Shown one piece after another: positions 20,092 through 30,570 of a stretch of DNA of 36,175 nucleotides. Within the stretch, counting starts at the first letter, position 1; every line of letters begins with the position of its first letter. The stretch is taken from the NCBI GenBank assembly GCA_001931905.2, contig MSJI02000348.1, positions 1-36,175 on the forward strand. The letters are read 5' to 3'. The notes under the pieces are model-generated. The model was given only the letters and a program-made list of their open reading frames with translations, had not been told where the DNA came from and made no database searches. Source of the stretch: Cladosporium sp. IMV 00045 (Eukaryota > Ascomycota > Dothideomycetes > Cladosporiales > Cladosporiaceae). Position numbers and translations under genes: made by a program.

Positions 20092-22381
20092 ATGGCGTAT
20101 CCACAGACGACTTTCGACCGATGCAAAGTTCACCCAAGTGGACTGCTCGGCAGACGAAGGCACGCGGTTGCAAGAAACACCTTACTGTACCAACTGCAGG
20201 TACTGAAAGAGACCGGCCGCTACGATGCCTTCAAACTGGGCTGGCATCCATCATACTCGGATCCTCCAGATGTGCCTCCCGTGCCCAACCACTTGTTTTG
20301 GGACTCGGACATCGCCAAATGGATCGAAGGCGCTTGTTATTTCCTGCACGACGAGCGGTCGCCCGAAGTAGAGACGGCTATTCACGAGCTTGTCGACATG
20401 ATTTCGTCCGCGCAGCAGTCTGATGGGTATCTCAACATCCATTACACGGTGGTGGAGCCTGGGAAACGTTTCTCCAACCTGCGGGACATGCACGAATTGT
20501 AAGCCTTTCAACAATGCTGATCTGCTTGATCAGGGCTGACAGTTCAGATACAACGCCGGTCATTTGATCGAGGCGGCTTTGGCACACAACGCCTTGTTCA
20601 AGAACGACAAGCTACTAGCCACTTTGCAGAGGTATGCCGACTTGCTCTGCAAGCTCTTTGGTCCAGGTGTCGCTCAGTTGCACGGATACCCTGGCCATCC
20701 CGGGCTTGAACTGGCCTTGTTGAGACTGTATGATCGCACAGATGTAAAGTCGTACCTCGATCTTGCAAGATATTTTCTCGCCGAGAGAGGTAACCCAACA
20801 GGCTGTCAGGGTCGCCATTTCTACGACGTCGAAGTCGAGCGTCGTGGTGAAAGTATCATGATGCGCCCTCTGCCTTGGCCGGAGAACAGATCTTTGTGGT
20901 TTGTCGTCCCAATATGATCAGCTTGAATGAAATGACACGCTAAGCACTGACACAGGTACCAACAAGCGCATTTGCCTATCGCAGACCAACAGACTATCGA
21001 AGGCCACTCAGTGCGGGCGATGTACCTGCTGACAGCTGTCGCGGATCTGGTCAGACTGGACAGCAGCCAATCGAAGTCAAGCACTGCGCAACTTGAAGTC
21101 GCCATGTACCGTTTGTGGGACAACATGGTTGGCCGCAAAATGTATGTCACAGGCGGTATAGGCGCCATTAAGCAGTGGGAGGGCTTCGGTCCAGACTACT
21201 TCCTGCCGCAGGGTACTGATGATGGCGGCTGCTACGCTGAGACATGCGCATCCATCGGTGTTATGATGTTTGCCGAGCGGCTGCTACAAGTAAGTCATAG
21301 CGAGTTCTTCTTCATCTGAGGTATCCATCTAATCACGATTAGCTCGATCTCGATGGAAAATATGGAGACATCATGGAGCTGTGCCTCTACAACTCCGTAC
21401 TCACAGCAATGTCATACGACGGCAAGCAATTCACGTACGTGAACCAGTTGGCATCCAGTGATCCCGATCTTTCAAAACGCGAGGAGTGGTTCACGTGCGC
21501 TTGCTGCCCGCCCAACATCTTGCGACTTTTTGGCCAGCTAGGCGGCTATGTTTGGGACGAGAGAGAGTCAAGCGGTGGTGCAACTGAGCTCATTGTTCAT
21601 CTCTACGTGGCGAGTACTGTTGTGCTGAAGACTACGAATGATGCTGTTCGAGTCACGCAAGAGAGTGATTTCCCGTCCAAGGACGAAATCAAGTTTACCG
21701 TTCAAGGTTCATCTAATGATGTGACTCTGAAAATGCGCATTCCGGCTTATGCGAAGAGTTACCAGGTAATCTCTTCTTTTGATTCTTGCTCGGCCTGTAC
21801 TAATGTATATCCAGCTTTCCCCCGAATGTCCAGACGCAGCAATCAAGAAGGGTTACCTTTCCCTCCCTGCGGCTTGGGTGACAGCGAACCCATCATTCAC
21901 GCTGTCATTCCCATTGCGGCCACGCTGGGTCGCTCAAAGCACAAACGCCACAACATTCGGCCTCTTGTCTCTCATGCGCGGGCCGGTCGTCTATTGCGTC
22001 GAAGACGTCGATAATCCATGGGTCGAAAATCACTTCAAGGTAGGTCAATCACACAACGTGCGCGACTAAGATTCGCAGAAACTGATAGTCCTCCAGACAA
22101 CTCTCATCGATCACAATACCCAGCCTCAAGAGCGATTGGTTGAAGATGAAAAGACCACGGGCGACAGTTTCGTTGCCCTCGATCTGCACTCTGGCGCCAC
22201 TAGCTTGGCCAGAAAAGAGAAGCCGGATCCTGTTGGACCGAGCGTCGATGCTGTTGCACTTCAAGGCGAAATCGGCAAAAGTGAGCCTTTGGACCTGTTG
22301 CATTTTGTGCCATACTACTTCCGAGCGAACAGGAAAGGGAGGGGTCACATGAGGGTGGGTCTTCGACAGTGGCATCGATGA
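20092..22381 (+). CDS. GH127 beta-L-arabinofuranosidase (DUF1680 family), intracellular
   Basis: A 674-residue glycoside hydrolase from six exons: 20092-20498, 20548-20898, 20956-21289, 21343-21765, 21815-22039 and 22097-22381. The introns are 49-57 nt and every junction is in frame. GH127 enzymes release terminal beta-linked L-arabinofuranose by a zinc-thiolate mechanism. The expected residues are present: likely acid/base Glu328 (WEGFGPDY), Glu348 and Cys350 in CYAETCA, and Cys418-Cys419 in CACCPPNI, where one cysteine is the nucleophile. The HLFWDSDIAKWIEG and HSVRAMYL segments of the helical barrel and the VPYYFRANRKGRGHMRVGL ending are also typical. No signal peptide is seen at MAYPQTTF, so it should act inside the cell on imported sugars. 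The start has context ACCATGG. Related families GH146 and other DUF1680 members cannot be excluded. Confidence 0.93.
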
Positions 22382-22487
22382 TTGAAGCGAGGAGATGGGA
22401 GGGTGGCAGACGCAATGTAATCGCAAACATCGACATCTTACGGTACCCTCCATGGCTTTCCCACTGACAAGTCTACCGCTTGCAACA

Positions 22488-24444
22488 CTATAACCTCGCA
22501 CCCACCCTCTCAAAAGCAAAGACGTTCCGTCGTCCTTCCACAGTCCACACCGTTCCCTTCTTACCAATCTGCTCTTCACTCAAACTGCTCAGCGCGCGCA
22601 GCGTATCGCCATCAGCGTGATTAGCCAGAAACCGGCTGTTGTCAGATACAAGCCGGCCAACGACGTGGCCGCGCAGCGGTGTGTTGTCGCGCGCGTATTC
22701 GACAGTGTAGCTCTATAAAATCGGAGTGCTTAGTTGGGCACGTCAACATTTTGTGGGAAGGGATGGAGAGTGTACTTACCTCGATGATCGCCGCGCCTTG
22801 AGCCTCAGCTTTGATGGGAACTGGGTTAGGCACTGGCAATATTTGCGGAAGCGGGTTCGAAGCTGGATAAGGGCCGTTGTCCTTCCTTGGAGAGGTAGAC
22901 AAGCAGACGACATGCTGATACGTCAAGACGCCACCGTTTGCAAGGATGAGGCCGTTGGTGGGTCTGTTTGCCGTTTGCTTCTGTTGTCGGAGCTGGCGCG
23001 TCATTTCGGTCAGAGCGTGCATGCTATAGTTGTTTCCAGCGCCACCAAAGGAGGTCAAACCGCCTAGGATGGTTATTGGTTTTGGTGGATTGACGGTGGG
23101 GAGGGAAAATTGGTGGCAGGCTAGTTTTGGGACGATGGGGAAGCAGCTTTTTGAGGGTTTGTTAGTGGTTGGGCTTGATCATGTTAATTGCTTAGGGGGA
23201 CGAACGAATAGAAATCGAAGAGGTCGACGTCCTCTTTGCCTAAGTCGGAGGCGTTGAGGGCTGCGGATAGAGACTGGGATATGGCTGGGCTGGAGTGAAA
23301 ACTGGGACGATGCCAGACTTGATGAATCTGTCAGTATCCGCGTACAGGTATGTCGCGGCAAGATGTGCACGATCTTACAATCATCGCTGTCTTGAGTGCC
23401 AGCTCCTCCCAAAGGATAAATCCACTTCTCCTCAGGCACACCCAGCTCGCGAGCAAACTCCGTAGATGTGAGTATACAAGCAGCCGCCAAGTTGATGTTG
23501 TTGAAGGCGTTCATCAACAGGGGATCTGAAAGAAGAAACCGTCAACAAAAAGCAGCAGACTGACGAAGTACTTTCCCATCGAAATAGTCACACTTACAAG
23601 GGTGGCAAATCATCCTGTTTTTCACACCCACCGTCCCAATCTCCGCAGCACTCGCCGCCTCCTTGCCATAATTCCAAGCAAATTCATTCCGCTCCGCCAC
23701 TTTCGCAAACTGCGCATACAACTCCGCGGACTCCTGATTGTTAGCTTGGAGGCTCTGACCTCGAAACGCCCTGAAGCCATTCTCATAGAGCGGATAGACG
23801 TGGATTGGATTTCCGATTCGGTGCTTCGCGCCCAAATCTGCGCATCGATCGTCGTCAGAATACTTCGCTGTCCAGGCGCCGGGTAACGCACCTGGCTTCA
23901 ATTCACGAGTCGTGGGTGAGAAGACGTCGTTGACGGACTCGTTTAGAGGAGTCCAACCGGGCGGTGGGAGCTGTTTCTTCGCCGCGAATGTGGATACTAG
24001 GGGGGCATGAGTTAGAGCGTTTGTCTAGCAAGCAGCAAAGGGAGGAAGAGAATGAAACCCACAAGAAGCCAGCGCCTCGCCACCGGTCAGCACAGCAACT
24101 CTCGACTCTCCCTTCGCGATCCTGCGCGCTGCATCATCGAAAACGACAGCAGGCTGATTGCCGCCGTGAGGCGAGTAGTACCTTCTCCTGGGGTTGATAT
24201 TAAGGCGTTCGGCGAGCAGACCGGGCAAATCGGGATAGGGCCAAGTCCAGGTGCGAACGACGTCGAGGCTGTCTATGGCGGTGCGCAATTTGGCAAGAGA
24301 AGTTTCGTCCAGCCCAGTGTCTTGAAACGCTTTTGAGGTGGCGTTGAGCATGAGTTGGAGAGGCTCAAGGGCGTCGTCGATGCGCTTGGAGCGGTTGATG
24401 AAGTCGCCGACGCCGATAATTATCGGTGTTGAGGGTGATTCCAT
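22488..24444 (-). CDS. Thiolase-like (acetyl-CoA acetyltransferase/SCP2-thiolase type) protein
   Basis: A 543-residue protein from six exons: 24444-24063, 23996-23598, 23525-23379, 23317-23206, 23146-22780 and 22712-22488. Introns are 59-72 nt, and all five junctions keep one frame. It starts with the thiolase strand TPIIIGVGDFINR. It then has LTGGEALAS, PYPLLMNAFNNINLAAA, PLGGAGTQDSDDFWHRP, the DVDLFDFYSCFPIVP region and GGLTSFGGAGNNYSMHA, which matches the GG-FGG-GNNYSMHA signature of SCP2-like thiolases. A C-terminal beta-rich domain of about 100 residues follows the NGG(V)LTYQH loop. The family resembles bacterial acetyl-CoA acetyltransferases of unproven substrate. I see no obvious counterpart of the N-terminal reactive cysteine of biosynthetic thiolases. 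It converges with GH127, with 106 bp between the stops. A link to arabinose use is not evident. Confidence 0.85.
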
Positions 24445-24891
24445 GGTGCGACTTGGTCAATGATACCCAATGAATGATTGCGCTGCTGAAGTTGTAAGAT
24501 GTTTCGGTAATGTGGTGTCTCTTGTGAAACCAACTTCCGTAGTTGTGGTTATAGAGGTGGTCTCCCGAGAGTCGCTCTGATTTGCCTCGGCTGTTGGCTT
24601 CAGCTGGAATCACATCACCTTTCACAGGGTTACAGTGCACAGGGTTTCTACACGCATTATTTGAAGACCAACGTGAGACCGTGAATAAAGCCATAAACTG
24701 TCATGGTTATCAGCTCCAATATAAGGCAAAAANNNNNNNNNNNNNNNNNNNNAAAAAAAAAACACCCTAAGACCCTAAGACAACGGGACAGAATGTCAAG
24801 AAAGCAAGATATCACTTGATATTTGTCTTTGGTCATGTTTACTTATATCATCAGTTTTATCAATACGTAACATTCGACTATACTTGCTCTA
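24445..24891. other. Intergenic with an assembly gap in a poly(A) tract
   Basis: Twenty N at 24733-24752 are flanked by A runs on both sides, so the gap probably hides a homopolymer. Just after it, ACCCTAAG is repeated twice (24764-24779), resembling degenerate telomeric CCCTAA units. No gene is seen. Confidence 0.7.
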
Positions 24892-26337
24892 CTAGTAGCC
24901 CCACATCGTTTCTAGATCTTTGATTCTCCATTTCGCGGCCCATCCTGATTTGTTCTCAATCTTTCGTAAGAGGTTTATTACCGTGGTGTGTTCATCTCGG
25001 TGTGTGAAATGCCTGCCAGCGACGTATAGAGGCTGAATGGCATTGTTCAAACAGCCTCGGTGTTCGTTACCTAAAGAGATACCAACCACTTGCTTCGCGT
25101 GCCATAGGATACTGAAGGTACTAGGTGTCATGCCACCAGTCACACCTGGCGTGCGCGCGTCGAGCATGAGTATGCATGCTGTATGGTATAGTTGAGTGCT
25201 TGAAATGGCCGCATACTGGCTGAATAGCTTGCGGGGGAAGCCTTGTTGGTCGACGACAGTTGTGAACGGTAGAAAATCTGCCGGCAGACCATTCACCCAA
25301 AGCTGCAGCTCTTCCCACAGGCTGGTCCACCTCGTCGAGAAGTGGTCATTGTTGTAGCCGTTCTCCTCGCCCATTTCTACGTATCGTGTGCGCCTAGCGA
25401 GCAGATCGCATACTTTTGCACAGAGATATACAGCGTGATTTGCACGCATGTCGTGGCTATGGCTCGCCTGCTCAGCAAATCCGGCCGCAACTCCAGACAC
25501 GTAATCATCGCTTTCCAGGTCAGGTGCGAGTCGCCGATCTATGATCGCCCATTTCTCGATGGGAATCACGGTACTTGCGACACCCCCGTCAATGATGGCG
25601 CTGCAGAGATCCATCCGAGCGAAGCACCAGAACACGGCTTGATGTAGCCCGCCCGATAGACCATGAATTCCAGAGGACTCGAATAGAGCGGCACATCCTT
25701 CAAGATGATGTTTCCAGTTACGCGGGTTTGCGCTCATCATCTCAAGGACGCAAAGGATGCATGCGGCCACTGGGATGCAAGGGTTGTGAGTGTCCAGAGC
25801 AGCGGACAGCGAAGCAATGGCTTTGGCGTACAGGTCAAAGCTATGCTCCGAGGCATATGGCGCATCGTTTTGCCGTGCCGATTGCCGCGCAGAAAGAGCA
25901 AGCATGGCGTACAGTATCGCAGGGGAGTTTTTCGCCAAACATGGCACTTGCGAGCCAAACATCCGGCTCTGGTCGAACATGTCTAGCCAAGGAGCGCACT
26001 CGGTCAGCCAATTGCGCAGGTACTTTGCACTGTCCATCACAGGAACGCCAGTATGCCGTAGGTCAAGCTGGCCGTCGGGCCAGATGACATCGGCATGCTC
26101 AGATGAAATTGTTAGGTCAGCAGCTGGGCCTGGAGTGTGGGCACGGGTGGGAAACGTTGATTGCGCCGTGGCAAGTAAGAAGGACCGTAACTCAGATGAA
26201 AGGTCTTGATATCGTTGATCATCGTGGTATGGGTCTGCGAAACTGCCAGCGCTGAATGATGCTGCTCCCGGGGACTGCAGTACATTAGTCGGCTGTCCAA
26301 ATAAAGAGTCCCTAGAGCTCCTCTCAGCATGATCCAT
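24892..26337 (-). CDS. Fungal-specific transcription-factor-domain protein without a visible zinc cluster
   Basis: A 481-residue single-exon frame from ATG 26337, the first ATG; the frame is open a further 29 codons but only from a GTG. The body matches the Fungal_trans_2 type of regulatory domain: helical, with CAPWLDMFD, NSPAILYAMLALSARQSAR, NWKHHLEGCAALFES, and a C-terminal KWRIKDLETMWGY ending typical of ARCA-like regulators. These proteins normally carry an N-terminal Zn2Cys6 cluster. None is present in the frame. I searched the 340 bp upstream on this strand and found no C-X2-C-X6-C, with a TAG near 26470 closing the frame. A distant 5' exon, a truncated gene or a regulator without its own DNA-binding domain are the choices. 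Confidence 0.75.
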   Translation of the reverse strand: MDHAERSSRDSLFGQPTNVLQSPGAASFSAGSFADPYHDDQRYQDLSSELRSFLLATAQSTFPTRAHTPGPAADLTISSEHADVIWPDGQLDLRHTGVPVMDSAKYLRNWLTECAPWLDMFDQSRMFGSQVPCLAKNSPAILYAMLALSARQSARQNDAPYASEHSFDLYAKAIASLSAALDTHNPCIPVAACILCVLEMMSANPRNWKHHLEGCAALFESSGIHGLSGGLHQAVFWCFARMDLCSAIIDGGVASTVIPIEKWAIIDRRLAPDLESDDYVSGVAAGFAEQASHSHDMRANHAVYLCAKVCDLLARRTRYVEMGEENGYNNDHFSTRWTSLWEELQLWVNGLPADFLPFTTVVDQQGFPRKLFSQYAAISSTQLYHTACILMLDARTPGVTGGMTPSTFSILWHAKQVVGISLGNEHRGCLNNAIQPLYVAGRHFTHRDEHTTVINLLRKIENKSGWAAKWRIKDLETMWGY

Positions 26338-26814
26338 AATCAGACCGGTATGCAGGAATGCAAGTTGTGTGATGCTGGGATGTCTCAACACGGCGGTCCC
26401 CACTCTCGGCACGTGCTCGGACACTCGAGCTGCAGGCCGATCACGTGATGACTGAGCAGGGGAGCGCTAACAACAAACCACAAAGACATCTGGAAAGCTG
26501 CACGATCAAAAGTCCTAAAGGGGCGGGTGTCCCAATTCATCGATAACATCGTTTACACTGGCGAAAATATGACTGTACACGGGGATGCAAGGTGAGCTGA
26601 TGCTCTTTGACAAGTCATGAACTTGTACACTGAACGATGGCTTGTAGAAGCACGGCATCAAGACCAATGAACATCGATTCCCTACTTGCGCTGAACCCAG
26701 AGCCAAAAATTTCAAAGGTAAGGTAAACTTCACAATGCCTGCAAAGGAACCCATGGACTCGTAGAGTCTTACTCATTGCAATGCAGGACAACCCAGTTCC
26801 TGGCGCATAGTGGA

Positions 26815-28449
26815 TCACGACGTTGCGGCTCGCAAAAAGTACTCGACGTCGCTCTGCAGCTGCATTCCTGAAATTGCCATGAGTTGTTCGAGTATCTTGA
26901 CCACAGCACCCAATTGGGTGGCATGGCTAAGATTCCTTCCGGCCTTGATGATTGCAGTGGCAAGCAGTGGATCCCAAAATCCGTCTTCAACTGCCGCAGC
27001 ACCGATTCTCAGTATGCGTAGGACGTGCCAACTAAGTGAGATTGACGATCCACGTTCTGCAGCGACCTTAGTCAACCGGGGCTTTGCTTGCAGCAGCAGC
27101 ATCGCACACATATGATGAGCCACGTTAGCTAGGGTTGCGGAGGAATTGCTAAAGATTATTGGGGGAAAGATGGCAGCCGTCCCAACCGATGAGTCGATAA
27201 CATCCAGCTCGGTAAGCTCGAGTATCTGTTCCATCTCTACGGTCCTGGTCGCGTACCAGACTTGAGCAGCGCTCCAGCAATACTGCCAGATACTTCCTAT
27301 GGGGAGATTCGTTGGACGCAGGATATCCCTTAAGACTGTGCAGGCACGCTGAAGTATCGCGCATGAGTCTGCCAGTTGCGCAATATTGCTCGAAGGTATG
27401 CCTTCGTGCTTGGAGTATGAGTTAGGGGAAAGCGCACTTTCAGGTATGACTAAATTTGCAGGATCCGTGGCAATCTGCGAAGCAAGCACGAGGCGAACCC
27501 ACCAGCCTCGACATTTTGCTGGACAGCGGCCGTCTATGAGGTATGAGCCTTCTCTGTAAAGAACACTGAGCCATTCTGAAGGATTGACGAATAACATCGA
27601 CCGCCAAACCAGTAACAGCTGAGCAGGAAAATCTAGTTCCCGCGACCCTCGGGTCTCGGGCGTAGATAAGAGAGGATCCATCCTGAAAGTTTCGTAGAAT
27701 CGATCTTCAATGCGGTTTTGGATGCAACTGGAAAGTCCCATGATGGCGTGAAATACGCGCGGGCAGTGTCCTGACCGGTGCAAAAGCTCTGAGCTCCAAT
27801 AGGGTGTGATGGGGTCGAGATCCAGCACTGGTCCTACGTGATATCGGTAGAAGCTCAGAAGGTCAAGTCTCTCGACTCCTCCAAGCTCAGGAATATCACC
27901 ATGCACCGAGCCTAGCTCCGGTAATGCTCGTGTGGTTGAATCGATGTAATTTGAGTGTGGAGGGTGGTACTGATATGCCGACGAAGGTGAGACGGGGCTT
28001 GGGATTGCCCTGGCTGGCGCTGATGCTTCACGAAGATGCGCATCACAAACGAGTGCTGAGCCCACATCAGCAGGCGTGTTTCTGAATACCGCAGGTGGCG
28101 GCGAACGAAAGACTGTTGTTTCATCCTCGAGGTTCCCTGGTGCAGCTGTCGCTGAGGCTTGGGCGGAAGTAGCTGACGACTGGGGATTTGTGGCCCTGGT
28201 AGACTTCCGAGTGCTGCTCTGCACGGTGTGCACGAACTTGAGTCTGGTTTCGTAGCTGCAACTGAGATTCCTCTCAAGGCAGGCGTTGCATGTTGGTTTG
28301 GCCTCATCGCACTTGCGCCTCCTCCCCCGACATGTAAGACAGCCCGAGCGGACACGTCGTCGTCGCACCGCCGGCGAGGGAGGCACAGAGGGAGAGCTCA
28401 TGTGACCGTCGTTGCCTGTGAACGTACCATCACTCACCATTGGGCCCAT
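26815..28449 (-). CDS. Zn2Cys6 transcription factor
   Basis: A 544-residue intronless nuclear regulator. After a short proline/serine segment and a basic RRRRVRS run, the zinc cluster has cysteines at 37, 40, 47, 54, 57 and 64 (GCLTCRGRRRKCDEAKPTC), a complete binuclear cluster. A linker rich in S, T, A and P (about 75-170) leads into a helical Fungal_trans_2-like domain with RLDLLSFYRYHVGP, FHAIMGLSSCIQN and WWVRLVLASQIATDP segments. ATG 28449 is the first in frame; ATG 4 and ATG 17 would also keep the cluster. It follows the zinc-less regulator on the same strand, and its 5' flank leads toward the dehydrogenase gene. The target is unknown. Confidence 0.9.
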   Translation of the reverse strand: MGPMVSDGTFTGNDGHMSSPSVPPSPAVRRRRVRSGCLTCRGRRRKCDEAKPTCNACLERNLSCSYETRLKFVHTVQSSTRKSTRATNPQSSATSAQASATAAPGNLEDETTVFRSPPPAVFRNTPADVGSALVCDAHLREASAPARAIPSPVSPSSAYQYHPPHSNYIDSTTRALPELGSVHGDIPELGGVERLDLLSFYRYHVGPVLDLDPITPYWSSELLHRSGHCPRVFHAIMGLSSCIQNRIEDRFYETFRMDPLLSTPETRGSRELDFPAQLLLVWRSMLFVNPSEWLSVLYREGSYLIDGRCPAKCRGWWVRLVLASQIATDPANLVIPESALSPNSYSKHEGIPSSNIAQLADSCAILQRACTVLRDILRPTNLPIGSIWQYCWSAAQVWYATRTVEMEQILELTELDVIDSSVGTAAIFPPIIFSNSSATLANVAHHMCAMLLLQAKPRLTKVAAERGSSISLSWHVLRILRIGAAAVEDGFWDPLLATAIIKAGRNLSHATQLGAVVKILEQLMAISGMQLQSDVEYFLRAATS

Positions 28450-29322
28450 ACGAAATGTGTAGGGATCGCATCCTGATGAGTACAGGCCAACCGCTGCGAC
28501 GAGGGATGTCCGCGAGGTCGGGATTACGATGCAAATGCTCTTGGCGCGGAGGCTATCATTGCCTTATTGGGTTTTCATAAGCGGCGATGCGCTCCTGTCA
28601 CGAAGCCGCGCGGCATGCTTTCCGGGAGTCGTCTTCAACAACGACCTCGGGGCAAATGTCTACAATGAATTTCAATCCATGTCGAGAAGGAGATATATGT
28701 ATGTACATGTAATTTTCACCTCCAAGACGTTAGTATTCAGCCATAAGACCACGCTATGCGGCTGCTTCACAACTTCGCCACTCCACTGGTAACTAACATG
28801 AATTGCTCTCACAATTCAAAGACATTAAATCGATCTACGATGATACACGGACTTCCGAACATAGGATGCATCTGCAGACATTCCGACTGTAGGAACTAGC
28901 AGACATCGTCTCGAAACCCCCGTGGGCTGCCAAAGGCCATACGATCCTCGACTTTCCGGGCCATCGACATGATTCACCGCCATTTCACAAATCGCTCGAG
29001 GTTCAAAAGGAGAAAAAAGCAGGTGTGAGCATCCAGCGAGACGTCCGTATCGATAGCATGCAGCGCTAAGATGTCTAGATCAGCTCAAAGCCGTGGAACA
29101 ATATTAACGGTAGGGAGGGACCATTGATCTTGACAGTGGAAAGTCCTTAGATACAGCTTGGGGTCTGCATTACATCGACTATGCCTGACTCGCTGTCCCA
29201 TTGCTTTGCGGTACCTTGACCCTGAGATCATTCACCATTCAAAAAGTTCGTTAAACCGGCGTGAGCCCACCAGAAGGCTTGGTGCCATTCAAGAGCAACC
29301 AAGATGTTCAAGTTTCGACAAC
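28450..29322. other. Intergenic, no gene seen
   Basis: About 870 bp hold the regulator's promoter and the 3' flank of the dehydrogenase. Short frames have no domain or splice signals, and no tRNA box pair was found. Confidence 0.4.
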
Positions 29323-30570
29323 TCAGAAGCCCACATCTGCGTCGTCGACGATTTGTACTTTGATTGCCACTTGAGATCTATCTGCGGATAGTTGCATTGC
29401 CTCCACGGCCTTCTCCAAGGGGAAGGTGTGGGTTATCAAGGAGTCCAGGTCCATGACTTGCTCGTTTGCCAGTGCGTTTATGCCAGCGGGCCATGTATCG
29501 ACGTATCGGTTCGTGAACTTGAGCTGTATCTCGCTCAAGCTCATGTACATGAAGGGCAACTCGTTGATGATGCTGCGGCCGACTCCAATGACCATGACCG
29601 TGCCATTGCGGCGACAAGCATAGATGGCCGTGATGATGCTAGACTCGACCCCAGTGCATTCAAGGACAGTCGTGGGGGCGACGTACTCGTTAGACGCTGG
29701 CCGTCCGGTCATGATATCACGCTCACCGCAACCAAGTAAACTTCTGATTTCTTCGGCGGACGTGATCGAAGACTTGGTGACATCAACACGGTATGTCTGC
29801 ACGCCTGGGACGAAGTTGCGCGCAAACGCCAAACGAGATTCATCCATGTCGGTGATTACCAAGGGCCACGCCCCAGATGCCTTGGCGGCAGCAAGCGCGA
29901 TCAGGCCAATGGGTCCAGCTCCACAGATGAGGGCAGGCTGTCCGATTTTGAGGGAGCCATTGCAAAGCGATATGGCATGTAAAACGACCGACAGTGGCTC
30001 CAGGAGCGCCGCTCGCGCAAAGCTCACAGCACGAGGAAGCTTGTGACAGTAGCGAGAATCATGCGCCATGAACCGCCTGATCGTGCCGGCGTGAGGGCAT
30101 ACTCCAGCAAACGCAACCTTTTCGCATAGGTTGTAGCGACCGCTCTTGCAAAGAAAGCAGTCATCGCAAGGGACGCCCGGTTCGATCGCAACTCTGTCGC
30201 CGCATTGAAGATTCTTGACCGCTGGGCCAACCGCGACCACGACGCCGGCCGCTTCGTGGCCAAGAATACTGTCGCAGCTCACATTCAAGGTCCCGATATG
30301 GCCGCGATGCCAGAGGTGTAAGTCAGAGCCGCAGATTCCAGTTGCGCGAACGTGGATGAGAACTTCATGCGGCTCGATCGTGGGAATCGGATCTTCTCGA
30401 AGGGCGATCGAGTGATCAGGTGTCACGAACAGCGCGGGGTTGCCATGTCGTGAGAGGTCTTCATATGTCTTGTTTCTTTGCTCGATTTCGATCGGTAGCC
30501 CGTTCTTAGTAGCAGGAGTCGTTGATGTTTCTTTGGCATCTATATTCGAATCGAGGATTCCAGGTGCCAT
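29323..30570 (-). CDS. Zinc-dependent MDR dehydrogenase, L-arabinitol 4-dehydrogenase/sorbitol dehydrogenase type
   Basis: A 415-residue intronless polyol dehydrogenase of the cytosol. Catalytic zinc ligands are Cys80 (TGICGSD), His105-Glu106 (LGHEAAG) and probably Glu191. The structural zinc has Cys135, 138, 141 and 149 (CDDCFLCKSGRYNLC). The NAD site is GAGPIG at 217-222, with Asp241 at the end of the next strand (VITDMDE), which favours NAD+ over NADP+. The segment GLIALAAAKASGAWPLVITD resembles fungal L-arabinitol dehydrogenases more than plain alcohol dehydrogenases; xylitol or sorbitol remain possible substrates. About 45 residues precede the usual start of the family. In the fungal pathway this step turns L-arabinitol into L-xylulose, which fits the GH127 and MFS neighbours. 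Its 3' end faces Zn2Cys6 regulators. Confidence 0.88.
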   Translation of the reverse strand: MAPGILDSNIDAKETSTTPATKNGLPIEIEQRNKTYEDLSRHGNPALFVTPDHSIALREDPIPTIEPHEVLIHVRATGICGSDLHLWHRGHIGTLNVSCDSILGHEAAGVVVAVGPAVKNLQCGDRVAIEPGVPCDDCFLCKSGRYNLCEKVAFAGVCPHAGTIRRFMAHDSRYCHKLPRAVSFARAALLEPLSVVLHAISLCNGSLKIGQPALICGAGPIGLIALAAAKASGAWPLVITDMDESRLAFARNFVPGVQTYRVDVTKSSITSAEEIRSLLGCGERDIMTGRPASNEYVAPTTVLECTGVESSIITAIYACRRNGTVMVIGVGRSIINELPFMYMSLSEIQLKFTNRYVDTWPAGINALANEQVMDLDSLITHTFPLEKAVEAMQLSADRSQVAIKVQIVDDADVGF

